The translations under genes were made by a program, and so were the position numbers. Under the pieces are notes generated by a model, which worked only from the letters and a program-made list of their open reading frames with translations, made no database searches and was not told the DNA's origin. A stretch of DNA of 5,135 nucleotides, taken from assembly GCA_025965815.1 (NCBI GenBank), contig JAOPWF010000072.1, positions 1 through 5,135 on the forward strand, in the 5' to 3' direction. Shown here piece by piece: positions 1 to 5,135 of this stretch (position 1 is its first letter; each line of letters begins with the position of its first letter). Source of the stretch: Mycobacterium sp. GTDB taxonomy: Bacteria; Actinomycetota; Actinomycetes; Mycobacteriales; Mycobacteriaceae.

Positions 1-1
1 C

Positions 2-304
2 ACCGAGCCGTTCAGCCGCGAGAAGGTCATCAGCGGCGTGCGGCGCGCCTGCCAGGGCCGACAGGTCGACGACGACGCGCTGAATCTGCTGGCTCAGCAG
101 GTGGAGGACACCGTGCGGGCCGCGGGCTCACCCGAAATACCGAGCCACGAGGTCGGTCTGGCGATCCTGGGGCCGCTGCGGGAACTCGACGAGGTCGCGT
201 ATCTGCGGTTCGCGTCGGTGTACCGGTCGTTCTCGTCGGCCGACGATTTCGAACGTGAGATCGAAGCGCTGCGGGCCCACCGCGGGCTCGCCGCGTCCGG
301 TTAA
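2..304 (+). CDS. nrdR: Transcriptional repressor NrdR, C-terminal part (5' end outside window)
   Basis: NrdR is a zinc-ribbon/ATP-cone regulator that senses ATP/dATP and represses ribonucleotide reductase genes by binding NrdR boxes. The reading frame is open from base 2 and gives 100 residues before the TAA stop. The visible part is most of the ATP-cone: it begins [17 protein letters not shown], has EIPSHEVG in the middle, and carries the diagnostic [16 protein letters not shown] stretch near residues 70-86. The family is about 150-155 aa long, so roughly 55 N-terminal residues, including the four-cysteine zinc ribbon, lie upstream of the window. The ATG at 38 is an internal methionine, not the start. 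The gene converges on the phzF-like gene with a 28-bp gap. Family assignment is firm. The targets (nrd genes) are known for the family and not visible here. Confidence 0.95.
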   Translation, partial: TEPFSREKVISGVRRACQGRQVDDDALNLLAQQVEDTVRAAGSPEIPSHEVGLAILGPLRELDEVAYLRFASVYRSFSSADDFEREIEALRAHRGLAASG

Positions 305-308
305 GACA

Positions 309-330
309 GCCGCCGTCAGTAGCCGGCGGC
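309..330. terminator. Possible bidirectional terminator hairpin between convergent nrdR and phzF-like genes
   Basis: The 28-bp gap between the two stop codons contains a perfect inverted repeat: GCCGCCG at 309-315 and CGGCGGC at 324-330, around an 8-nt loop. Its placement between two convergent stop codons suits a terminator serving both strands. There is no T-run on either side, so it is not a canonical intrinsic terminator. U-tail-less hairpins have been proposed to act in mycobacteria, but GC-rich repeats of this length also arise by chance at this base composition. Confidence 0.5.
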
Positions 331-332
331 GC

Positions 333-1019
333 TCAGTCGATCTGTTTCGACCCGTCGATCACGACCCGGCCGGCCACGCGAACCCAACCCTCGGGGCTCC
401 ACTCGGTATGGATGATGGAGCCCTTGCCCTGGGTGATGGTCAGGTCGCGGCTGAGGTAGTCGGTGATCCGCACGGCGGCCGAACCGGTGGCCTCGTCCTC
501 GGGCACACCGAGGTTGTGGGCGAACATCCGCGAACGCAGCGTCCCCTGTGACTTGTCGGTCCAGGTCCACAAGTAGTGCTGCATCTCGTCGTCATAATCG
601 TCCGGGTCGGCGGTGAACAATTCATCGGTGGAGTCCATGTGGTGGATCGCGAACTCCGGCGCCCACTCCGAACGGGCATTGATCGCGGTCAGGTCGCGGT
701 CGTAGCTGACCTGGACGATGCCCGCCGGCACGTGCAGGGTATGAATCGGGAAGCCCTGATCGCGCAGCCACCACGACGCGCCGACGGTCGGGTGGCCGGC
801 GAAGGGGAGTTCTGTCGCGGGAGTGAAGATACGCGCCTGCGCGGTGGTCGACCCCGGCCTCGGCAGGTCGATGAATATCGTTTCGCTGTAACCTAATTCG
901 GTCGCGATGCGCTGCCGGTCGGCCGGCGCAGCGGCCGCGCCGTCGACGACGCCGAGCGGGTTTCCGTGCTTTCCGTCTGAGTCGGTGAAAACGCGCAACA
1001 CTGTCACGTCGGTACTCAT
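333..1019 (-). CDS. PhzF-family isomerase-like protein (Rv2716 type), short form
   Basis: A 228-aa protein of the PhzF/diaminopimelate-epimerase fold superfamily, whose characterised members are cytosolic isomerases such as PhzF of phenazine synthesis. Visible family motifs are GNPLGVV at residues 19-25, SETIF at 45-49 with Glu46 in the position of the catalytic acid, [13 protein letters not shown] at 65-77, and DEATGSA at 175-181. The ATG start is supported by the usual family N-terminus ([12 protein letters not shown]), although no good Shine-Dalgarno precedes it, so translation may depend on the upstream gene. Typical family members are about 260-300 aa. The shortening lies between the GHP and DEATGSA motifs, in the second half of the first lobe and the linker. 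The catalytic motifs are intact and I recall a similar length for Rv2716, so this is a natural short form and not a damaged gene. It is last in the three-gene minus-strand group, 34 bp after the hydrolase. The substrate is unknown, and nothing here points to phenazine synthesis. Confidence 0.88.
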   Translation of the reverse strand: MSTDVTVLRVFTDSDGKHGNPLGVVDGAAAAPADRQRIATELGYSETIFIDLPRPGSTTAQARIFTPATELPFAGHPTVGASWWLRDQGFPIHTLHVPAGIVQVSYDRDLTAINARSEWAPEFAIHHMDSTDELFTADPDDYDDEMQHYLWTWTDKSQGTLRSRMFAHNLGVPEDEATGSAAVRITDYLSRDLTITQGKGSIIHTEWSPEGWVRVAGRVVIDGSKQID

Positions 1020-1053
1020 GCGCTGATGCTACGACGTAGTGATGTCGCGTCGT

Positions 1054-2085
1054 TCAGGTGGCGCTACGTTCGTCGGAGCCCATGGCGTCGAGCACCGCAA
1101 CCCGGGTGTCGATCGACCCGGTGATGGCGCCCTCGCTGATACCGGTGCGCAGCAGGTCGCGCAGCCTGTCCTGGTCGTAGGGGGCGGGTTCGGTGGAATC
1201 GATAAACCGCTCGACCACTTCGACGAAGCGGTCCGGATCGTCGTGGAAGGGGAAGTGTCCCGAGCGCTGGAAGATCTCCAAGCGTGAGCCGGGCATCGCG
1301 GAGTGCGCCATCCAGGCGTGACTGACCGGAATCACCGAATCGCCGTCACCCCAGATCAGCTGAACGGGAACGGATTCGGTCAAATAACATCGATCCAGCA
1401 TGGTGACGACCTGGCCGCGCCAGTCCACGACGGCGCGCAGCGTGCGGGCGAACGCCGAGGAGGCGGTCGGTTCGGGCAGGTCGGCCAGGATCCGCAACAC
1501 GTCGGGCAGGTCGCGACCCAACCCGGTGGACCCCATTACCGTGCCCGCGATCCGACCCGCGATCTGCAGCGCCGGGATCACTAGGGGCAGCCGCAGCAGC
1601 GCCAGCGCCTCGCTGCCCATCGGCAATGAGGCGACGCGCAGCGCGATATTGACATCCTTCGTCACGCCACCGGCGCCGACCAGAATCAGCCGGTCCACCA
1701 GGTGCGGGAACTGGTAGCAGAATTGCATGGCAACCCCGCCGCCAAGCGAGTGTCCGACCACGGTGACCCGGTCGATGTCGAGCACACCGAGCAGATCACG
1801 CATTCCGTTGGCGTAGGCGGCAATCGAATAGTCCGCCCGCGGCTTGTCGGACTTCCCGTGGCCCAGCAGGTCCGGCGCGATGACGGTGAACCGCTGGGCG
1901 AGCTTGGTCTGGACGGTGCTCCAAGTGGTGGAGTTGTCGCCGATCCCGTGGATGAGCAGCAACGCCGGACCCGAACCCGCCACCCGGTATGCGCGCCGGT
2001 AACCGTGGATGGTGCGGAACTGCAACGAAGGTGTCAGTTCGCGCACAGGACGCAGGTTGGGCTTTCGCTCCGTCAATGTCGCCAA
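1054..2085 (-). CDS. Alpha/beta-fold hydrolase (Rv2715 type)
   Basis: A 343-aa serine hydrolase of the alpha/beta fold. The oxyanion-hole motif HGIGD is at residues 46-50, the strand/turn PDLLGHGKSDKP at 71-82, the nucleophile elbow GHSLGG at 111-116 with Ser113, the probable acid Asp249 in WGDGDSVIP, and the catalytic His277 in SGHFPFHDDP. A helical cap lies at roughly 140-225. About 45 residues after the fold (from residue 299) are a charged tail ending DERSAT, which I also remember in the M. tuberculosis homologue. The frame has an upstream TGA and no ATG, so the start is TTG. The codon at 2085 is the furthest upstream; a second TTG at 2076 (giving MTERKPN) has GAAG about 9 nt ahead and may be the real start. 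There is no signal peptide, so it is probably cytosolic. The gene sits 37 bp after the PAC2 gene and 34 bp before the PhzF gene, probably in the same transcript. Substrate unknown: esterase, lipase and C-C hydrolase activities all fit the fold. Confidence 0.92.
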   Translation of the reverse strand: MATLTERKPNLRPVRELTPSLQFRTIHGYRRAYRVAGSGPALLLIHGIGDNSTTWSTVQTKLAQRFTVIAPDLLGHGKSDKPRADYSIAAYANGMRDLLGVLDIDRVTVVGHSLGGGVAMQFCYQFPHLVDRLILVGAGGVTKDVNIALRVASLPMGSEALALLRLPLVIPALQIAGRIAGTVMGSTGLGRDLPDVLRILADLPEPTASSAFARTLRAVVDWRGQVVTMLDRCYLTESVPVQLIWGDGDSVIPVSHAWMAHSAMPGSRLEIFQRSGHFPFHDDPDRFVEVVERFIDSTEPAPYDQDRLRDLLRTGISEGAITGSIDTRVAVLDAMGSDERSAT

Positions 2086-2122
2086 CTTCGTCGTCGGGCC
2101 GGGTCACGGCTTCCAGTAGCGC

Positions 2123-3097
2123 CTAGATGCTGTCCGGGTTGCTATCGGGGCCGTCCTTGAAATCATCCTGCTGTGCGAGGAACCGCTCGAACTCGGCACC
2201 GAGTTCGTCGCCGCTGGGCAGGTCTTCGTCGCGCGCCAGCAGTGATCTGTTCTCCTGTGCGGCTACGAACGCATCGTACTGACGCTCCAGGGCGCCCACC
2301 ACTTGAGCCACTTCGACGCTCGCCTCGACCTGTTCCTCAATCTTGGTGTGCACCTCGGCCGCCGCCTCTCCCAACGCGGTGAGCGGTATCTGCAGCGAGC
2401 CGATTCTCGCCACCTCGGCCAGCAACGCCTCGGCGGCGGACGGGTAGTCCGTCTGGGCCAGGTAGTGCGGGACGTGCACGGTGAAGCCGACGACCTCGTG
2501 GCCATGCTGGGCCATCCGGTACTCCAGCAGGTTGGACACGCTGCCCGGCACCTGCACCTCGCCGACCCAGGGCTGGTGGTCGGCGATGAGCTCCTTGTTG
2601 TTGGAGTGCGCGGTCATGGTGACCGGGCGGGTGTGCGGAACGGCCATCGGGATAGTGCCGAGTCCGATCGTCTGACGGACCCCCAGCCGCTCGGCGAGCA
2701 GGCGTACGGCAGTGATGAACCGCTCCCACCTCAGGTCCGGCTCCATGCCCGCCAGCAGCAGAAACGGCGTGCCGACGCTGTCGTGCAGCGCGTACAGGCT
2801 TAGTTCCGGATCCTCGTAGCGGGTGAAGTGGTCGGTCTTGAATGTCATCAGCGGCCGCCGGGACCGGTAGTCCAACAGTTCGTCGATCGCGAACGACGCC
2901 ACGAGCTCGGTGTCGAGCGAATCCTTGAGGTGCTCGGCGGCCAACCGGATGGCGTGGCCGGCGTCGGAGAAGCCCTCCAGGGCGTGGATCATGACCGGCC
3001 CACGGCCATCCTGCGACGACAGTTGGGGCGCGGGGAACTCGAGTTCGTACATGCCGGTCTGCTCCGGCTGATAGGGCTGTTCGTTTCCGTCGGCCAT
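2123..3097 (-). CDS. PAC2-family protein (Rv2714 type)
   Basis: A 324-aa protein of the PAC2 (proteasome assembly chaperone 2-like) family. In actinobacteria this is a duplicated family (Rv2714 and Rv2125 in M. tuberculosis). The structure of Rv2714 has been solved to my memory, but no biochemical role is established. Visible conserved stretches are EGFSDAG at residues 41-47, GLGTIPMAVPHTRP at 145-158 and VPHYLAQTDYP at 209-219. Residues about 240-285 are rich in Ala, Glu and Val and look helical or coiled (IEEQVEASVEVAQVVGALERQ). The C-terminus is acidic (DDFKDGPDSNPDSI). The ATG at 3097 is chosen because GAGGAGG lies 8 nt upstream and the 324-aa length matches the homologue as I remember it. 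The frame stays open to 3184, but that extension has no such site. First gene of the minus-strand group. A link to the mycobacterial proteasome is only suggested by the family name. Confidence 0.92.
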   Translation of the reverse strand: MADGNEQPYQPEQTGMYELEFPAPQLSSQDGRGPVMIHALEGFSDAGHAIRLAAEHLKDSLDTELVASFAIDELLDYRSRRPLMTFKTDHFTRYEDPELSLYALHDSVGTPFLLLAGMEPDLRWERFITAVRLLAERLGVRQTIGLGTIPMAVPHTRPVTMTAHSNNKELIADHQPWVGEVQVPGSVSNLLEYRMAQHGHEVVGFTVHVPHYLAQTDYPSAAEALLAEVARIGSLQIPLTALGEAAAEVHTKIEEQVEASVEVAQVVGALERQYDAFVAAQENRSLLARDEDLPSGDELGAEFERFLAQQDDFKDGPDSNPDSI

Positions 3098-3105
3098 CGG
3101 TCTCG

Positions 3106-3112
3106 CCTCCTC
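3106..3112 (-). promoter_or_regulatory. Strong Shine-Dalgarno site of the PAC2-family gene
   Basis: Read on the minus strand, GAGGAGG lies 8 nt before the ATG at 3097. It is the best ribosome-binding site in the window and decides the start in favour of 3097 over the upstream ATGs at 3184, 3169 and 3154 in the same frame. Confidence 0.85.
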
Positions 3113-3137
3113 ACCACGGTGCCCGTGGCACCTGGTG
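3112..3137 (-). promoter_or_regulatory. 5' UTR hairpin abutting the ribosome-binding site of the PAC2-family gene
   Basis: On the minus strand the sequence CACCA-GGTGCC, loop ACG, GGCACC-G-TGGTG folds into an 11-bp stem interrupted by one bulged G. The last base of the stem is the first G of the GAGGAGG ribosome-binding site, so the structure touches the site without burying it. As DNA, the same dyad could be a protein-binding operator. Its function is inferred from position only. It does not resemble any riboswitch class that I can name. Confidence 0.5.
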
Positions 3138-3150
3138 TTTTCGTGCCGTG

Positions 3151-3156
3151 ACATTA
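3151..3156 (-). promoter_or_regulatory. Candidate -10 element for the PAC2-hydrolase-PhzF group
   Basis: On the minus strand TAATGT matches the mycobacterial -10 pattern TANNNT. Transcription would begin near 3144, leaving a leader of about 45 nt that contains the complete hairpin and the ribosome-binding site. No convincing -35 hexamer is present 16-18 nt upstream, where the DNA is GC-only, and there is no TGN extension. This is therefore a weak prediction. Confidence 0.25.
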
Positions 3157-3302
3157 GTGTCCCGTACATCCGGGCGCGCGCCATCTGGACTCACCCATTT
3201 GTTCGAACGCGATACCCGGTGGACCGGATTCCCGCTTTCGCTCCTAAGTGAACCCGGTCCTCGCGGCTTTGTCCCAGTCCGCCCCGTGTTGGCAGATCCG
3301 GC

Positions 3303-3395
3303 ATGATCGCAGCCATGCGGACATCGGTGGGGCTGCTGGCCGGCCGGACCGCCCTGGTGGTGGTCGTGTCGGTGGCGGTCGTGGTCGCCTGCGGC
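3303..3395 (+). other. Lipoprotein signal peptide of the serine protease
   Basis: The first 29-30 residues comprise a short N-region with Arg6 and Arg15, a valine-rich hydrophobic core, and VVA followed by Cys30. This matches the lipobox pattern [LVI][ASTVI][GAS]C recognised by signal peptidase II. If translation starts at 3315, the signal is 4 residues shorter and still complete. The adjacent CGHAGVPAPQA would also allow ordinary signal peptidase I cleavage, but the lipobox is the better reading. Confidence 0.7.
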
Positions 3396-4118
3396 CATGC
3401 CGGCGTCCCCGCTCCGCAGGCCACCGCGTCATCCAAAGGGAAGCCGACGGCCCAGAAAGCCCAGCCCGTCGCGCCCAACCCGGCGGTGGGTGCGGTTTTT
3501 CTCGGCGGCGGCACGCTGCACACCTGCACCGGCGCGGTGCTGCACTCGGCCGGCGGCGACCTCATCCTGACCGCCGCGCACTGCCTGGCAGAGGGGTTCG
3601 AGGCGGACTTCGTGCCCGGCTTCGCCCAGAAGGCCGACCCGGAGAACACCTGGAAGATCGAGGCGGTTTACCTCGATCCACGCTGGCTGTTCGCGAAGGA
3701 CCCGGTCGCCGACTACGCGATCGCCCGGGTCGGCCGCGCGGGCGGCGGGTCCATCGAGTCGCGGACAGGCAGCGTGCTGACGCTGGCTTCCGCACCGCAG
3801 CGGGGCGCAACGGTCGCCGTCACCGGGTACCCGCTGGGCGCGGGGGGCGGCCCCATCGGCTGCCAGGGCAGGACGGGGCTGACGGACGGCGGATATCCGT
3901 CGCTGGCCTGCTCGGGGCTGGTGGACGGCACCAGCGGGGCGCCGTGGATCACCGGATCCAGCGTCGTCGGCCTGATCGGCGGCCTCGACGGCGGCGGCTG
4001 CGAGGACGCCGTCTCCTATTCACCGCCGTTTGACGACCAGATCACCCGCCTGCTGGACCGGGCGGAGGCCGGCGGTCCGGCCGACGCCGCGCCGAACACG
4101 TTCCAGGACAACTGCTAG
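3303..4118 (+). CDS. Trypsin-like serine protease, putative lipoprotein
   Basis: A 271-aa secreted serine protease of the chymotrypsin/trypsin (S1) fold. The N-terminus has arginines followed by a hydrophobic stretch (ALVVVVSVAVVVAC). The VVAC lipobox places the modified cysteine at residue 30, so the mature protein is probably anchored to the outer face of the membrane. An Ala/Pro/Lys-rich linker (about 33-61) leads to the catalytic domain. The triad is visible: His93 in LTAAHC, Asp137 in DYAIARV and Ser211 in GTSGAPW. Cys75 and Cys94 fit the conserved disulfide next to the active-site histidine. Cys187 with Cys203, and Cys233 with the terminal Cys271, are possible further pairs. The start may be the ATG at 3303 or the one at 3315 (MRTSVG); neither has a good ribosome-binding site. 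Oriented against both neighbours, it looks like an accessory insertion between sthA and the PAC2 gene. Substrate unknown. Confidence 0.88.
   Translation: MIAAMRTSVGLLAGRTALVVVVSVAVVVACGHAGVPAPQATASSKGKPTAQKAQPVAPNPAVGAVFLGGGTLHTCTGAVLHSAGGDLILTAAHCLAEGFEADFVPGFAQKADPENTWKIEAVYLDPRWLFAKDPVADYAIARVGRAGGGSIESRTGSVLTLASAPQRGATVAVTGYPLGAGGGPIGCQGRTGLTDGGYPSLACSGLVDGTSGAPWITGSSVVGLIGGLDGGGCEDAVSYSPPFDDQITRLLDRAEAGGPADAAPNTFQDNC
4067..4082. terminator. Possible terminator hairpin for sthA inside the protease 3' end
   Basis: GGCCGG at 4067-4072, loop CGGT, CCGGCC at 4077-4082 form a perfect 6-bp all-GC stem. It lies about 40 nt past the sthA stop on the minus strand and inside the last codons of the protease gene. 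No T-run follows on either strand. It is a candidate only because there is no room for a terminator between the two stop codons. Chance occurrence in GC-rich coding DNA is a real alternative. Confidence 0.25.
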
Positions 4119-4122
4119 AGAC

Positions 4123-5135
4123 CTAGTTCCTGAACTGGCTCAGCGCGCGCAGCTTGTTCATCACGTCCAGCGCGGCCACCTTGTAGGCCTCCGAGAACGT
4201 CGGGTAGTTGATCACCGCGTCGACCAGATACTCGATGGTGCCGCCGCAACCCATCACGGCCTGACCGATGTGCACGAGCTCGGTGGCGCTGGTGCCGAAG
4301 ATGTGGACGCCCAGCAGCGTGAGGTCGTCGGTGGAGACCAGCAGCTTGAGCATGCCGTATGAGTCGCCTGCGATCTGGCCGCGGGCCAACTCCCGGTAGC
4401 GGGACACCCCCACCTCGTAGGGGACCGACTGCTTGGTCAGCTCGACCTCGGTCGCGCCCACGTAGGACACCTCGGGGATCGAGTAGATGCCGATGGGCTG
4501 CAGCTGGGTGATGCCCTTACACGGCTCACCGAAGGCGTGGTAGGCGGCCAGCCGGCCCTGATCCATCGACGTGGCGGCCAGGGCGGGGAAGCCGATCACG
4601 TCGCCGACGGCGTAGATGTGGTCGACCTTGGTCTGGAACTGGTCGTCGACGAAGATCCGGCCGCGGTTGTCCGCCTCCAGTCCGGCGTTGGCGAGGTCGA
4701 GATGCTCGGTCTGTCCTTGGCGCCCGGCGGAGTACATCACCGTCTCGGCCGGGATCTGCTTGCCGCTGGCCAGTGTCGTGACGGTGCCTGCGGCGCCAAC
4801 GTCGACGGCCGTCACCTCCTCGCCGAAGCGGAATGTCACAGCGAGGTCGCGCAGGTGGAACCGCAGTGCTTCGACGATCTCGGGGTCGCAGAAGTCCAGC
4901 ATTGTGTCGCGCTTCTCGACGACGGTGACCTTGGTGCCAAGGGCGGCGAACATGGACGCGTACTCGATGCCGATGACGCCTGCGCCGACCACGACCATCG
5001 AACTCGGGATCGACTTGAGATCGAGGATCCCGTCGGAGTCCAGCACCCGTGCCTCGTCGAACTCGACGCCGGCCGGCCGCAGCGGCTTGGTACCGGTGGC
5101 GATGACGATGTGGCGTCCGCTGACGGTGATCTTCT
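4123..5135 (-). CDS. sthA: Soluble pyridine nucleotide transhydrogenase, 5' end outside window
   Basis: SthA is a cytosolic FAD enzyme that transfers reducing equivalents between NADPH and NADH. The frame is open to the window edge and gives 336 residues; the family is about 465-470 aa, so roughly 130 N-terminal residues with the first FAD-binding motif are missing. Visible in order: the ATGTKP segment near the start, the NAD(P)-binding motif GAGVIGIE (about visible residues 50-57) followed by VTVVEKR, the second FAD motif [13 protein letters not shown], and the C-terminal dimerisation domain. That domain has [15 protein letters not shown] in place of the HPT...E dyad of disulfide reductases. 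As I recall it, E. coli SthA also has NYPT here, which separates this protein from lipoamide dehydrogenase or glutathione reductase. The GTG at 5046 is internal. The gene ends 4 bp from the convergent protease gene. Confidence 0.93.
   Translation of the reverse strand, partial: KITVSGRHIVIATGTKPLRPAGVEFDEARVLDSDGILDLKSIPSSMVVVGAGVIGIEYASMFAALGTKVTVVEKRDTMLDFCDPEIVEALRFHLRDLAVTFRFGEEVTAVDVGAAGTVTTLASGKQIPAETVMYSAGRQGQTEHLDLANAGLEADNRGRIFVDDQFQTKVDHIYAVGDVIGFPALAATSMDQGRLAAYHAFGEPCKGITQLQPIGIYSIPEVSYVGATEVELTKQSVPYEVGVSRYRELARGQIAGDSYGMLKLLVSTDDLTLLGVHIFGTSATELVHIGQAVMGCGGTIEYLVDAVINYPTFSEAYKVAALDVMNKLRALSQFRN

Larger units (their letters stand above)
3098..3302. other. Divergent intergenic region between the PAC2-family gene and the serine protease gene
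   Basis: These 205 bp separate two divergently transcribed genes and should carry the promoters of both. On the minus-strand side are the ribosome-binding site, the hairpin and a weak -10 candidate. Further symmetric sequences are the 10-bp palindrome GGCGCGCGCC at 3173-3182 and the 8-bp palindrome GTTCGAAC at 3201-3208. I see no convincing promoter hexamers for the protease gene, and no tRNA or separate small gene. Confidence 0.7.

Noticed and set aside
1029..1039. CTACG-A-CGTAG inverted repeat upstream of the phzF-like gene
   Set aside because: The arms are 5 bp with a single-base centre, too tight to fold as an RNA hairpin, and it lies in a short operon gap.
1702..2160. Open frames on the + strand opposite the hydrolase and PAC2 genes
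   Set aside because: They lie antisense to genes with clear family motifs, have no motifs of their own, and arise from third-position GC bias.
3098..3184. N-terminal extension of the PAC2-family protein by 29 residues
   Set aside because: The extension is Arg/His-rich without family similarity, reads through the leader hairpin, and has no ribosome-binding site. The ATG at 3097 has GAGGAGG at ideal spacing.
3195..3215. GTTCGAA resembling a tRNA T-loop
   Set aside because: There is no acceptor stem, anticodon arm or D-arm at suitable distances on either strand.
3191..3218. Full SOS (LexA) box
   Set aside because: The consensus TCGAAC-N4-GTTCGA is not met: pairing either half-site with the sequence 4 nt away gives a poor second half.
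3210..3245. SigF-type promoter on the minus strand (GGGTAT as -10)
   Set aside because: GGGTAT is present, but no GGWWT/GTTT-like element lies 16-17 nt upstream, and the nearest GGAAT is only 10 nt away.
3248..4033. Long + strand open frame overlapping the protease in another frame
   Set aside because: Its product is rich in Arg, Gly and Pro without motifs, which is typical of an off-frame shadow in GC-rich DNA. The overlapping frame has a signal peptide and a complete catalytic triad.
4125..4136. AGTTC-CT-GAACT repeat as a terminator of the protease gene
   Set aside because: The loop would be too small, the stem is only about 4 bp, and no T-run follows. It falls in the last sthA codons.

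Overview
The window looks like chromosomal DNA from a high-GC actinobacterium, most probably a non-tuberculous Mycobacterium (Mycolicibacterium). The basis is strong G/C bias at third codon positions, use of a TTG start, and protein sequences and gene order that I recognise from memory as the M. tuberculosis Rv2713 (sthA) - Rv2714 - Rv2715 - Rv2716 - nrdR (Rv2718c) neighbourhood. No database search was possible.

Layout. Positions 2-304 (+) hold the last 100 codons of nrdR, the ATP-cone repressor of ribonucleotide reductase genes. It converges on a minus-strand group of three closely spaced genes, which read in order of transcription: a PAC2-family protein (3097-2123), an alpha/beta hydrolase (2085-1054, TTG start) and a short PhzF-family protein (1019-333). 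The gaps between them are 37 and 34 bp, so they are probably one transcript that starts in the 3098-3302 intergenic region. On the other side of that region, divergently transcribed, is a trypsin-like serine protease with a lipoprotein signal peptide (3303-4118, +). The protease ends 4 bp from the end of the convergent sthA gene (5135-4123, -, 5' part outside the window), which encodes soluble pyridine nucleotide transhydrogenase.

Function. Two genes are well understood as families: nrdR (dNTP supply) and sthA (NADH/NADPH balance). The PAC2, hydrolase and PhzF genes form a conserved actinobacterial group with recognisable folds and intact catalytic motifs, but no substrate can be named from sequence. 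The protease looks like an accessory gene inserted, in reverse orientation, between sthA and the PAC2 gene, which I remember as neighbours in M. tuberculosis.

Nothing in the window is a mobile element, CRISPR array, rRNA or tRNA. The most noticeable non-coding structures are a strong hairpin touching the Shine-Dalgarno sequence of the PAC2 gene and a GC-rich hairpin between the convergent nrdR and phzF-like genes. I did not find an overtly novel system. The best leads are the PAC2-hydrolase-PhzF group of unknown function, the protease next to it, and the 5' UTR hairpin.
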